From an uncultured Gammaproteobacteria bacterium (GTDB lineage Bacteria > Pseudomonadota > Gammaproteobacteria > Steroidobacterales > Woeseiaceae): a stretch of DNA of 64,000 nt. The stretch spans positions 62,001 through 126,000 of the forward strand of contig CALBPI010000057.1 in assembly GCA_937899415.1 (NCBI GenBank), given 5' to 3'. The stretch's first letter is position 1, and each line of letters starts with the position of its first letter. Of the stretch, positions 17,710 to 26,042 are shown piece after piece. Position numbers and translations under genes: made by a program. The notes under the pieces are model-generated. The model worked only from the letters and a program-made list of their open reading frames with translations, did not search any database and was not told where the DNA came from.

Positions 17710-18747
17710 ATGAGTGAGGCAGAAGGTGAACGCGGTCTGACCTACCGCGACGCCGGCGTGGACATCGACGCCGGCACTGCGCTGGTCGACCGTATCGGCC
17801 AGCAGGTGGCCCGGACACGGCGGGACGGCGTTCTGACGGGCCTCGGCGGGTTCGGCGGCCTGTTTGCGCTGGACCTGGCGCGCTTTCCCGAGCCTGTCCT
17901 CGTGTCGGGCACTGACGGCGTGGGCACGAAGCTCATGCTCGCGCGCGAACTCGACCGCCACGACAGTATCGGCATCGATCTGGTTGCGATGTGTGTGAAT
18001 GACATTGTCGTCACAGGCGCTGAACCGCTCTTTTTCCTCGACTACTACGCGACGGGCCAGCTCGATGTGAGCGCCGCCGCTGGGGTCATCGGCGGCATCG
18101 CCACAGGCTGCGAACAGGCCGGCTGCGCGCTCATTGGCGGCGAAACGGCGGAAATGCCGGGCATGTACGCCGGCAGCGACTACGACCTCGCAGGCTTCGC
18201 CGTGGGCGCGGTCTCACGCCCGAAGCTCATCGACGGCGGCGACGTCGGCGCCGGCGACCGCGTGCTCGGGCTCGCCTCGAGCGGGCCGCATTCCAACGGT
18301 TACTCGCTGATCCGCGCGGTGCGCGATCGCGCCAACGCCGACCTGGCCCAGCCATTGGGTGGCGGCACCCTGGGGGACGCCCTGCTCGCACCGACACGCA
18401 TTTATGTGAAGCCCCTGCTGGCCCTGTTCGACCAGGCGCGACCGCTGGCTCTGGCGCACATCACGGGCGGCGGTCTTACCGAAAACCTGCCGCGTGTACT
18501 GCCCGACGGGCTCGGTGTCGAGCTCGATGCGGCCGCATGGCCGCGACCCGACGTCTTCGATTGGTTGCAGCGCGAGGGCGGGATCGCCGACGACGAGATG
18601 TGGCGCACCTTCAATTGCGGCATCGGCATGTGCCTCGTGGTTCGCGCCGATGACACAGCTGCCGCACGCGCCGTTCTCGAAGCCAACGGCGAAGCCGTCT
18701 ACGATATCGGGCGCGTTGTCCCGCGTCCGGGCGTCCACATCGCATGA
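17710..18747 (+). CDS. purM: Phosphoribosylformylglycinamidine cyclo-ligase (AIR synthetase)
   Basis: PurM closes the imidazole ring of AIR in purine synthesis, using ATP. The 345-residue length is standard. The opening [20 protein letters not shown], the nucleotide-binding region [19 protein letters not shown], and [36 protein letters not shown] and [16 protein letters not shown] are all family signatures. The start ATG 17710 has no Shine-Dalgarno sequence and sits 6 bases after a -10 box. It overlaps purN by 4 bases (ATGA). Confidence 0.97.
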   Translation: MSEAEGERGLTYRDAGVDIDAGTALVDRIGQQVARTRRDGVLTGLGGFGGLFALDLARFPEPVLVSGTDGVGTKLMLARELDRHDSIGIDLVAMCVNDIVVTGAEPLFFLDYYATGQLDVSAAAGVIGGIATGCEQAGCALIGGETAEMPGMYAGSDYDLAGFAVGAVSRPKLIDGGDVGAGDRVLGLASSGPHSNGYSLIRAVRDRANADLAQPLGGGTLGDALLAPTRIYVKPLLALFDQARPLALAHITGGGLTENLPRVLPDGLGVELDAAAWPRPDVFDWLQREGGIADDEMWRTFNCGIGMCLVVRADDTAAARAVLEANGEAVYDIGRVVPRPGVHIA

Positions 18748-19412
18748 GCTCGGGCCAGCGCTGTAACATCACGGTCCTGATTTCGGGCGGTGGTACGAAC
18801 CTGCAGGCGCTTATTGACGCCGCACGCTCGCCCGTCAATCCCTACCGCGTAGCGCACGTGATTTCCGACAAGCCCGAGGCCTACGGGCTGACACGCGCCA
18901 AAGACGCAGGCATCGACACCACCGTTGTTGCGCGTCACAAGGGTGAGGATCGAAGTGTCTTTGACGCGCGCCTCGCCGACGCCGTTGACACCACGGGCGC
19001 TGACCTTGTGATCCTGGCGGGGTTCATGCGCATTATCGGTGGCCGACTCGTCAGCGACTACGCAGGCCGCATGCTCAACATTCACCCGGCATTGCTGCCG
19101 CTCTACAAGGGTCTGCACACGCACCAGCGCTGCCTGGATGCCGGCGACCTCGTGCACGGTACGACGGTGCATTTCGTCACGGCAGAGCTCGACGACGGCC
19201 CTTCGGTATTGCAGGCGGAACTCGACGTTCAGGTCGATGACACGGTGGACTCACTGAACACGCGTGTGCAGGCGCTCGAGCACCAGATCTACCCCATGGC
19301 TGCGCGCTGGTTTGCCGAAGGCCGGTTGCAGCTGGATGGTGCGGTGGTGCGCCTCGACGGCGTCGCGCTCAAGCGCCCCGTGCGCGTGACCGCTGACAGC
19401 CTCGTCGCCTGA
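18744..19412 (+). CDS. purN: Phosphoribosylglycinamide formyltransferase
   Basis: PurN transfers a formyl group from 10-formyltetrahydrofolate to GAR in purine synthesis. The 222-residue protein shows the GAR loop [35 protein letters not shown], the catalytic region [20 protein letters not shown] with Asn and His, and [16 protein letters not shown] with the catalytic Asp. The gene is translationally coupled to purM and ends 6 bases before the convergent dcd stop. Confidence 0.97.
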   Translation: MSSGQRCNITVLISGGGTNLQALIDAARSPVNPYRVAHVISDKPEAYGLTRAKDAGIDTTVVARHKGEDRSVFDARLADAVDTTGADLVILAGFMRIIGGRLVSDYAGRMLNIHPALLPLYKGLHTHQRCLDAGDLVHGTTVHFVTAELDDGPSVLQAELDVQVDDTVDSLNTRVQALEHQIYPMAARWFAEGRLQLDGAVVRLDGVALKRPVRVTADSLVA

Positions 19413-19418
19413 CCCGCG

Positions 19419-19985
19419 TCAGGCGCGCGGGACGGTGACGCCCGTCTGGCCCTGATACTTGCCGCCGCGGTCCGCGTAGGACACGGCACAGTCTTCATCG
19501 GACTCGAAAAACAGCATTTGCGCGACACCTTCGTTAGCGTAGATTCGCGCGGGCAACGGGGTGGTGTTCGAAAACTCAAGCGTGACGTGACCCTCCCACT
19601 CGGGTTCCAGCGGCGTCACGTTAACGATGATGCCGCAGCGGGCATAGGTCGACTTGCCCAGGCACACGGTCAGCACGTTGCGCGGAATCTTGAAGTACTC
19701 GACGGTACGCGCCAGTGCGAACGAGTTGGGCGGAATGATGCAGGTGTCATCATTCATGTCGACAAAGCTCGCGTCATCGAACTCCTTGGGGTCGACGATC
19801 GTCGAGTGCACGTTGGTGAACACCTTGAACTCGGGCGCGCAGCGTACGTCGTAGCCGTAGCTCGAGACGCCGTAAGACACGAGGCGCCTGCCGTCGGATT
19901 CACGGACCTGGCCGGCTTCGAACGGCGAGATCATGTCGTGTTCCTGCGCCATGCGCGTGATCCAGCGGTCGGATTTGATGCTCAT
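19419..19985 (-). CDS. dcd: dCTP deaminase
   Basis: Dcd converts dCTP to dUTP, feeding dTTP synthesis through dUTPase. The 188-residue length is standard. Key segments are [40 protein letters not shown], the catalytic Glu in [19 protein letters not shown], and the C-terminal [19 protein letters not shown]. The start ATG 19985 shares one base with the mrp stop (TGATG). dcd-mrp linkage is also found in Pseudomonas. Confidence 0.97.
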   Translation of the reverse strand: MSIKSDRWITRMAQEHDMISPFEAGQVRESDGRRLVSYGVSSYGYDVRCAPEFKVFTNVHSTIVDPKEFDDASFVDMNDDTCIIPPNSFALARTVEYFKIPRNVLTVCLGKSTYARCGIIVNVTPLEPEWEGHVTLEFSNTTPLPARIYANEGVAQMLFFESDEDCAVSYADRGGKYQGQTGVTVPRA

Positions 19986-21067
19986 CAGGTGTCCTCGACG
20001 ACAATTTCAGGAAAGACGTGGCTCGAGTCGCGGCGGCCTGCGGCCAGGGCGGCGCCCGCGGCGATGGCAACCGTGCGGTAGGCGCGCGCAGCGGCCCCAT
20101 CGGGGTCCGACACCACACTGGGTCGACCGCTGTCCGCAGCCTCGCGAATATCCATGGCCAGGGGCAGCTCGCCCAGCAACTGCGTGCCTGCCTCGGCGGC
20201 CAGTCGCTCGCCACCGCCCTCACCAAACAGCGACGTGACGTCGCCGCAAGCCGGGCAGACGTACACGCTCATATTCTCAACGATGCCCAGGACGGGCACG
20301 GAGACCTTGCGGAACATCTCCAGACCCTTGCGGGCGTCGGTGAGCGCCAGGTCCTGAGGCGTAGTGACAATCACGGCACCCGCCACGGGGACCGTCTGTG
20401 ACAGGGTGAGCTGGATGTCGCCCGTGCCGGGCGGCATGTCCACGACCAGTACGTCGAGGTCACCCCAGCGTGTCTGGCGCAGCAGCTGATTCAGTGCCGA
20501 AGTCACCATGGGGCCACGCCAGACGGTGGGCGCCGCCTCGTCGACGAGAAATCCGATCGACATGACCTCCACACCGTGCGCCACAAGCGGCTTCAGCGTT
20601 TTCTCATCGGCCGCCTCGGGCGCCGCACCGACGAGCCCCATGAGGCGTGGCATCGACGGGCCGTAAATGTCGGCGTCGAGCAGTCCCACGCGCGCGCCCT
20701 CGGCGGCCAGCGCGAGCGCCACGTTGGCGGCCGTCGTCGACTTGCCCACACCGCCTTTGCCCGAAGCCACCGCGATGATGTTGCGCAGGCCCGGCAACGG
20801 CTTGAGCCGTCGCTGCACCCCAAATACGGGCATGTCGAGCGCGATGTCGAGCGGTTCGGGCAGGACACCACCGCACGCTGCCGCTGCTTCCTTCACTGCG
20901 CGTTCGAGTTCGAACCAGAGGCTCCGGCACGGAAAGGGCAGCCGAATGATCGGTGCGCCCGAATCGTCGTAGCGAAGCGCGTTGAGTGCCGCCAGTGTCA
21001 GGTCCGTGCCGGGCACGGTCACGTCGCCGAGCGCCGCGGCCAGCGATGGGTCGTATGTGGTCGTCAT
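19985..21067 (-). CDS. mrp: Mrp/ApbC-family iron-sulfur cluster carrier ATPase
   Basis: A 360-residue P-loop ATPase that carries and transfers 4Fe-4S clusters. A short MIP18/DUF59-like N-terminal domain (to about residue 80) precedes the deviant Walker [19 protein letters not shown] (about 100-117), [14 protein letters not shown] and [16 protein letters not shown]. The cluster-binding CxxC is in [20 protein letters not shown] chose ATG 21067; the longer open frame upstream is unsupported. In E. coli, mrp and metG are divergent neighbours. Here about 5 kb with a kinase and two PilT-like genes separates them. Confidence 0.95.
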   Translation of the reverse strand: MTTTYDPSLAAALGDVTVPGTDLTLAALNALRYDDSGAPIIRLPFPCRSLWFELERAVKEAAAACGGVLPEPLDIALDMPVFGVQRRLKPLPGLRNIIAVASGKGGVGKSTTAANVALALAAEGARVGLLDADIYGPSMPRLMGLVGAAPEAADEKTLKPLVAHGVEVMSIGFLVDEAAPTVWRGPMVTSALNQLLRQTRWGDLDVLVVDMPPGTGDIQLTLSQTVPVAGAVIVTTPQDLALTDARKGLEMFRKVSVPVLGIVENMSVYVCPACGDVTSLFGEGGGERLAAEAGTQLLGELPLAMDIREAADSGRPSVVSDPDGAAARAYRTVAIAAGAALAAGRRDSSHVFPEIVVEDT

Positions 21068-21135
21068 GAGCAGGTGGGTGCCCCTTGAGGCAGGGCGTGA
21101 GTGTATCTGAATTGCGAAGCCCGTCACATTTCAGT

Positions 21136-21189
21136 AGCCAGCCTCCGGGGGAGTGTGACGCACCCCGCATTCCCGCGGGGTCGGTGGCT
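21136..21189. other. Structured intergenic segment with nested inverted repeats
   Basis: In the 259-base gap between divergent mrp and the HEAT-kinase gene, ACCCCGC (21162-21168) and GCGGGGT (21175-21181) form a perfect 7-bp stem with a 6-base loop. AGCCA (21136-21140) and TGGCT (21185-21189) can pair outside it. There is no downstream T-run. It could be a protein-binding site or the 5' part of the mrp transcript. A second imperfect GC-rich inverted repeat lies at 21230-21249. Confidence 0.45.
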
Positions 21190-21195
21190 GCGTTA

Positions 21196-21204
21196 TGGCA
21201 TACT
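21196..21204 (+). promoter_or_regulatory. Extended -10 promoter element for the HEAT-kinase / PilT cassette
   Basis: TGGCATACT is identical to the element before wrbA. A start about 7 bases downstream would give a leader of roughly 115 bases that includes the imperfect inverted repeat at 21230-21249. Confidence 0.42.
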
Positions 21205-21326
21205 CACGTGCGCACTGTAAGGATATGTTCCCGCACCCCTGTGGGCGGGATTTTGGGCGATCTCGGAGCACTAAAAGATACTTAGCTGCACGGCCGCGAT
21301 GGACTGTGCCGCGACACTGAGCACGA

Positions 21327-23729
21327 ATGAAGTTTCTGAGCGCCTACAAGGCCGACAGGCTCATCGAGCAGTTGATGTCTGAGGAAGACATCTACTCGCC
21401 GAAAGCCGAAAAGGCCTCCGACAAGCTACGCAGGCTCGGTCCCGGGGCAATCCCGCGGATCACCGATGCGTTGGCCGGTGCCGACAAGAAACACACGATG
21501 GCGCTTGTCGATATTCTGAGCGAGCTCGCCACGACCCAGACCCTCATGGCATTTGTGCCTGGTTTGTCCGACGGCGACCAACGAGTCGTTTCGGGTACAG
21601 CCTGGGCCCTGTCGTCGAGCCAGAAGGTTGAGCCGACGGCCGTGCTCAAATTGCTCGACGAAGACGAAGTGTCGCCCGCTGCGGTCCTCGAGATCGTCAA
21701 CACGCATAAAGACCGGCTTTCTGTGCCCGCGCTGCTGTCGCGCGCCTACGAACTCGAGCCCAATGAGCAGTCGGTGCTGTTTCGCATCATCGGCGGCGTC
21801 GTCAGGGAAGAACACGTACCCGATCTCCTCGCCCGCCTGACGGGCAAGGACCCGATGGTTCGCATCCACATCATCGACATGCTGTCGCGATTTGACCGTC
21901 CCGATGTCTCCGCAGCGCTCGAAGGCCAGCTGCGCAGCAACCACAAGATGATCCGCCAGTCCGCGCTCACAGCACTGGCACGCCAAAAGAGCGCGAGCAA
22001 CATAAGGCTCATATGCTCGCTGCTGCTCGACGCCGACGTCGACGTCCAGAACAAGGCCGTCGACGTGATCGTCAAGCTCAACCATAAAGACACGATCAAG
22101 CACCTGATTCCCGCGCTCAAGGACGAAAACGAATACGCCCGGCGCGCGGCAGTCGAGGTGCTCAACGAGATCGGAACACCCGATTCCATCAAGGATCTGC
22201 TCAACGCCGTTCGCGACGATGACTGGTGGGTACGTGCGCGCGCCGCCGACGCCCTGGCAGACATTGGCGGTCCGCGCGTGGTCAAGGCCGTGATGAAACT
22301 GGTTAAGGATGACGACCAGGAAATTCGCCGCGCGGCCGTTGAAATCCTGAACGCCACTAAAGACCCGCAGGCCATCGACCACCTCATCTCGGCCACCAAG
22401 GACGACGACTGGTGGGTGCGCGAGCGCGCCGTTGATGCGCTGGCAGAAATCGGCGACACACGTGCCGTGCCTGTACTGTCCGGCATGCTCGGCAAGCACG
22501 ACAAATCGGACCCGACCGTTATTCGCGCGCTGGGCAAACTCGGCGCCACAGACATCGTGCCCAAGCTCAAGCCCATGCTGGCCAAGGGTGGCCGCGAAGT
22601 GCGCGTCGAGGCCATGAAAGCCATGGCGATGCTCGTCAGCGAAAAAGAGCTGCCGGCCGTGCGCGATGAGCTGTTGCGCATCCAGGACGGCGGCGACAAG
22701 GCGCTGGCTGAGGCGGCCGACATCGCACTCGAGACACTACAGACCCGGTTCTCGGACGTCGTACGCGAACAGGACCGCAAGGCCGCAAAGCTGTCCGAGG
22801 GACAGGCTGCCACACTGCTTATCGACGAAGAGGAAGCCCGCCAGGTTATCGAGCGCGTCGAAGCCGAGACGGCCGCGGCGCAGGGCCCGCTCGACATCTC
22901 GACCCTCAACGAGGGCGACATGCTCGAAAACCGCTACCGCTTCGTGAAGCGTATCGGTAAGGGCGCCTTCGGCACTGTGCTGCTCATGGAAGACACGGTT
23001 GTCGGCGAGCAACTCATCCTCAAGTTCCTGAACCCCAACGTTTCCTCCGACGAGGAAATGATGAAACGCTTCGTGCACGAACTGAAGTTCTCGCGCCGGA
23101 TCACGCACCCAAACGTCATCCGTATCTACGATTTTCTGCACATCCAGGGCAACTACGCGATCTCGATGGAATATTTCGAGTCGCACACACTGGGCGCTGA
23201 GATCGCGGCCGAGAAACCCATGGATTTCGCCAAAGCGCTGCGCTTCGCCAAGGATATTGCCACCGGCATGACCGTCGCCCACACCGCGGGCGTCATCCAC
23301 CGCGACTTGAAGCCGGCCAACATCCTCATTGACGACACGGGCCTGCTCAAGATCGTGGACTTCGGTGTGGCGGCTGCAGCGAAGAGCGGCGACACGCAGC
23401 TTACCAAGACGGGTTACGTCATCGGCTCGCCCAAGTACATGGCGCCCGAGCAGATCCTCGGCAAAAAGGTCGAGGAAACGGCCGATATCTACAGCCTCGG
23501 CGTCATCCTCTACGAGATGATCACGGGCACCCCGCCCTACACGCGCGGCGACCACATGTCGGTCATGTACCAACACGTGCAGGGCAAGGCGGCAGGCTGT
23601 CAGGAACTCAACGACAAGATCCCGGACGACCTGGCCACCCTCGTTGGCCAGCTTATGACGGTCGACAAGGACAAGCGCCCGCAGTCCATGCACGACGTCC
23701 GCGAGGCGCTGGAGGCCATCCAGGTCTAG
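21327..23729 (+). CDS. HEAT-repeat / serine-threonine protein kinase fusion
   Basis: An 800-residue, apparently cytosolic protein. Residues ~1-480 are tandem HEAT (PBS-lyase type) repeats; two copies contain the same DDDWWVR motif (about residues 298 and 360). A short linker leads to a complete Hanks-type kinase domain (about 535-798). It has the Gly loop IGKGAFGTV, Lys566 in LILKFLN, HRDLKPAN with Asp660, DFG with Asp678 and GSPKYMAPEQIL. All catalytic residues are present, so it should phosphorylate Ser/Thr. There is no transmembrane segment. The kinase is C-terminal, unlike many bacterial kinases with N-terminal catalytic domains and external sensors. Two PilT-family ATPase genes follow on the same strand, so pilus retraction motors are likely partners or targets. 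The start is ATG 21327. Confidence 0.93.
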   Translation: MKFLSAYKADRLIEQLMSEEDIYSPKAEKASDKLRRLGPGAIPRITDALAGADKKHTMALVDILSELATTQTLMAFVPGLSDGDQRVVSGTAWALSSSQKVEPTAVLKLLDEDEVSPAAVLEIVNTHKDRLSVPALLSRAYELEPNEQSVLFRIIGGVVREEHVPDLLARLTGKDPMVRIHIIDMLSRFDRPDVSAALEGQLRSNHKMIRQSALTALARQKSASNIRLICSLLLDADVDVQNKAVDVIVKLNHKDTIKHLIPALKDENEYARRAAVEVLNEIGTPDSIKDLLNAVRDDDWWVRARAADALADIGGPRVVKAVMKLVKDDDQEIRRAAVEILNATKDPQAIDHLISATKDDDWWVRERAVDALAEIGDTRAVPVLSGMLGKHDKSDPTVIRALGKLGATDIVPKLKPMLAKGGREVRVEAMKAMAMLVSEKELPAVRDELLRIQDGGDKALAEAADIALETLQTRFSDVVREQDRKAAKLSEGQAATLLIDEEEARQVIERVEAETAAAQGPLDISTLNEGDMLENRYRFVKRIGKGAFGTVLLMEDTVVGEQLILKFLNPNVSSDEEMMKRFVHELKFSRRITHPNVIRIYDFLHIQGNYAISMEYFESHTLGAEIAAEKPMDFAKALRFAKDIATGMTVAHTAGVIHRDLKPANILIDDTGLLKIVDFGVAAAAKSGDTQLTKTGYVIGSPKYMAPEQILGKKVEETADIYSLGVILYEMITGTPPYTRGDHMSVMYQHVQGKAAGCQELNDKIPDDLATLVGQLMTVDKDKRPQSMHDVREALEAIQV

Positions 23730-23733
23730 GCAC

Positions 23734-23759
23734 CCCGGTCTGCGCCGGGTTCTCATTTT
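23734..23759 (+). terminator. Weak stem-loop with T-rich tail after the kinase gene
   Basis: CCCGG (23734-23738) pairs with CCGGG (23745-23749) around a 6-base loop and is followed by TTCTCATTTT. The stem is only 5 bp, so it may attenuate rather than fully stop transcription into pilT. It falls in the 81-base gap before the first ATPase gene. Confidence 0.45.
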
Positions 23760-23810
23760 GCGTATTCAGCACTTGCGCAGCGCGTGCAGGTGGTTGATAT
23801 TCGGGCCGCT

Positions 23811-24905
23811 ATGGCACGAATCGACGCCTTTTTGAAGCTGGGCCTGGCCCAGGGCTGTTCCGACGTCCACCTGGCTGTCGGGGTACCGCCCATGCTGCGC
23901 ATGAACGGCGATCTCATGCCGATCAAGTTCCGCGACCTGGCCGACCACGAGCTCAACAATTACGTGGCCGAGATTCTGACCCAGTCGCAGCAGGCCGCGT
24001 TTGATGAAGGCAACGACCTCGACTTCTCCTATGTCACCGAAGACGGCGGCCGTTTCCGCGTCAACCTGTTCCGCAAGGACACGGGCGTCGGCGCCGTTTT
24101 CCGGAGCATTCCAAGCGAGATTCCGACACTCGAGAGCCTGGACCTGCCGCCCGTCATCGAGACCTTCCTCGACCACCACCAGGGCATGGTGCTCGTGACG
24201 GGTTCAACGGGTACGGGCAAGTCCACAACGCTCGCGGCCATGATCAACCACCTGAACATGACGCGGAATCTCAACATCATCAGTCTTGAGGACCCGATCG
24301 AGTTTGTGCACCCGAGCCGCAAGGCACAGGTCATTCAGCGCGAGCTCAACACACATGTGAAGAGCTTTGCGGGCGGCGTTCGCGCGGCCATGCGCGAAGA
24401 CCCCGACGTCATTCTCGTCGGCGAAATGCGAGACACAGAAACCATTTCGATGGCGATGACCGCGGCCGAAACGGGTCACCTCGTGCTGGGAACCCTGCAC
24501 ACGACCTCCGCCGTCAAGACCATTGACCGAGTCATCGACGCGTTGCCCGGCGAATTGCGTGAACTGACCAAGGGCTTCCTGTCACAGAGCCTCTACGCCG
24601 TCATCACTCAGGTGCTCGTCAAGACACCGGGCGGTCAGGGCCGACGCGGCATCCAGGAAATCCTCGTCAACACGAAGGCTGTTGCCAACCTGATCCTCAC
24701 GGACCAGACGCACCAGATCAACGCACAGATTCAAACGGGTATGGACGTCGGCATGCAGACCATGGACCAGGCACTGCTCGCTGCCATCGAGAAGCGCCAG
24801 GTCGATCCCGATGACGCGTTCCGCTACGCCGCAGACAAACGCAAGATCCAGCGCTACGTGCCCGACACCTCGATCCTGCCCAAGCTCGATATGGCGCGCG
24901 GTTAA
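23811..24905 (+). CDS. PilT-family type IV pilus retraction ATPase, copy 1
   Basis: A 364-residue hexameric secretion-type ATPase expected to drive pilus retraction at the inner membrane. The N-terminal domain (GCSDVHLAVGVPPMLRMNGD) is PilT-like. The core carries Walker A TGSTGTGKSTTLAAM, an Asp box/Walker B pair (LEDPIEFVH and DVILVGEMRDTETI) and the His box GHLVLGTLHTTSAVKTIDRV. The C-terminal motif that reads AIRNLIRE in classical PilT is AVANLILTD here, so it is a divergent paralogue. The charged C-terminus (KRKIQRYVPDTSILPKLD) extends beyond classical PilT. I chose ATG 23811; a GTG at 23784 would add nine residues. It does not look like PilU. Confidence 0.92.
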   Translation: MARIDAFLKLGLAQGCSDVHLAVGVPPMLRMNGDLMPIKFRDLADHELNNYVAEILTQSQQAAFDEGNDLDFSYVTEDGGRFRVNLFRKDTGVGAVFRSIPSEIPTLESLDLPPVIETFLDHHQGMVLVTGSTGTGKSTTLAAMINHLNMTRNLNIISLEDPIEFVHPSRKAQVIQRELNTHVKSFAGGVRAAMREDPDVILVGEMRDTETISMAMTAAETGHLVLGTLHTTSAVKTIDRVIDALPGELRELTKGFLSQSLYAVITQVLVKTPGGQGRRGIQEILVNTKAVANLILTDQTHQINAQIQTGMDVGMQTMDQALLAAIEKRQVDPDDAFRYAADKRKIQRYVPDTSILPKLDMARG

Positions 24906-24909
24906 GCGG

Positions 24910-25995
24910 ATGGCAACTGCTGAAGAACGCACACCGCGACGTATTGACGCCTTCCTCGACGAGGTCATGCGCGCCGACGGGTCCGACCTGCACTTCATGG
25001 CGGGCGATCCCGCCCGGATCCGTGTCCATGGAGAGCTGCGTTCGCTGCCCGGCGACGAACTGAACCAGGCGCAGGTTTCCGACGCACTCTACGAAATCAT
25101 GTCGCCGGCCATCCGGCGCGAGTTCGAGGCCAACGATTCAGCGGATTTCGCCTACGAGATTCCCAACCGGGCCCGGTTCCGCGTCAACGTGCTGCGCCAG
25201 CTCAACGGCATGGGCGCCGTGTTCCGAACGATCCCGACCAAGGTCCTCACGATCGAGGACCTTGACTTGCCCGACGCCGTCGAGCGCCTCTGCCGGCAGC
25301 CATCGGGCATGATCCTTGTCACGGGCAAGACGGGCTCGGGTAAGTCGACCACGCTCGCGGCCATGATCAACGAGCTCAATGACCGCATCAAAGGTCACAT
25401 CCTCACCATTGAGGACCCCATCGAATTCGTCCACCACCGCAAGGGCTGCCTGATCAGCCAGCGCGAGATTGGGCGCCACAGCCCGAGCTTCGCCGATTCG
25501 CTGCACTCGGCCATGCGAGAAGACCCCGATGTCATTCTCGTGGGCGAGATGCGCGATCTCGAGACGATCCAGATCGCCGTCACTGCGGCCGAGATGGGCA
25601 TCCTCGTGATGGGGACGCTGCACACCAACGGTGCCGCGCCCACCATCGACCGCATTATCAACTCCTTCCCGCACGACAAGCAGGGTCAGATTCGCACGAT
25701 GCTGTCGACCTCGTTGCGCGGTGTGATTTCACAGCAGCTGATCCCGACCAAGGGCAAATCGGGCCGTGTCGCAGCGCTGGAGATCATGGTCAACACACCC
25801 GCCATTTCGAACCTGATTCGACAGGGCAAAATCGACCAGCTCGAGAACGCGATCCAGTCGGGTGGCGCCCAGGGCATGCGCACGATGGACTCCGCACTCA
25901 TGGACCTCTACGACCGTGCCATGATCACGGGCCAGAACGCCTACGAGGCGGCCATCAACAAGCAACGCTTCATCCCGATCAAGGACAAGCAATAG
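24910..25995 (+). CDS. pilT: PilT-family type IV pilus retraction ATPase, copy 2
   Basis: A 361-residue ATPase of the same family, starting 4 bases after copy 1. It has GSDLHFMAGDPARIRVHGEL, Walker A TGKTGSGKSTTLAAM, IEDPIEFVHH, DVILVGEMRDLETI and MGTLHTNGAAPTIDRI. The C-terminal AISNLIRQGKIDQLENAIQSG is close to the classical PilT AIRNLIRE motif, so this copy is nearer to canonical PilT. Both Walker motifs are intact. Two PilT-like copies rather than a pilT-pilU pair, directly behind a kinase, suggest a specialised motor pair. The frame is open upstream, but ATG 24910 gives the family N-terminus. Confidence 0.92.
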   Translation: MATAEERTPRRIDAFLDEVMRADGSDLHFMAGDPARIRVHGELRSLPGDELNQAQVSDALYEIMSPAIRREFEANDSADFAYEIPNRARFRVNVLRQLNGMGAVFRTIPTKVLTIEDLDLPDAVERLCRQPSGMILVTGKTGSGKSTTLAAMINELNDRIKGHILTIEDPIEFVHHRKGCLISQREIGRHSPSFADSLHSAMREDPDVILVGEMRDLETIQIAVTAAEMGILVMGTLHTNGAAPTIDRIINSFPHDKQGQIRTMLSTSLRGVISQQLIPTKGKSGRVAALEIMVNTPAISNLIRQGKIDQLENAIQSGGAQGMRTMDSALMDLYDRAMITGQNAYEAAINKQRFIPIKDKQ

Positions 25996-26004
25996 GCGAG
26001 CGCG

Positions 26005-26013
26005 TGGCATAAT
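26005..26013 (+). promoter_or_regulatory. Extended -10 promoter element for metG
   Basis: TGGCATAAT lies 29 bases before the metG ATG and 9 bases after the second PilT gene's stop. It is one mismatch from the elements before wrbA and the HEAT-kinase gene. No clear -35 box is seen. Confidence 0.48.
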
Positions 26014-26042
26014 GCGCCGAGTTTTTGAGCCTCGACGCTTTC

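Noticed and set aside
23811-25995. Calling the second or first ATPase pilU
   Set aside because: Both lack PilU-type core sequences and are closer to PilT, so only PilT-family is claimed.
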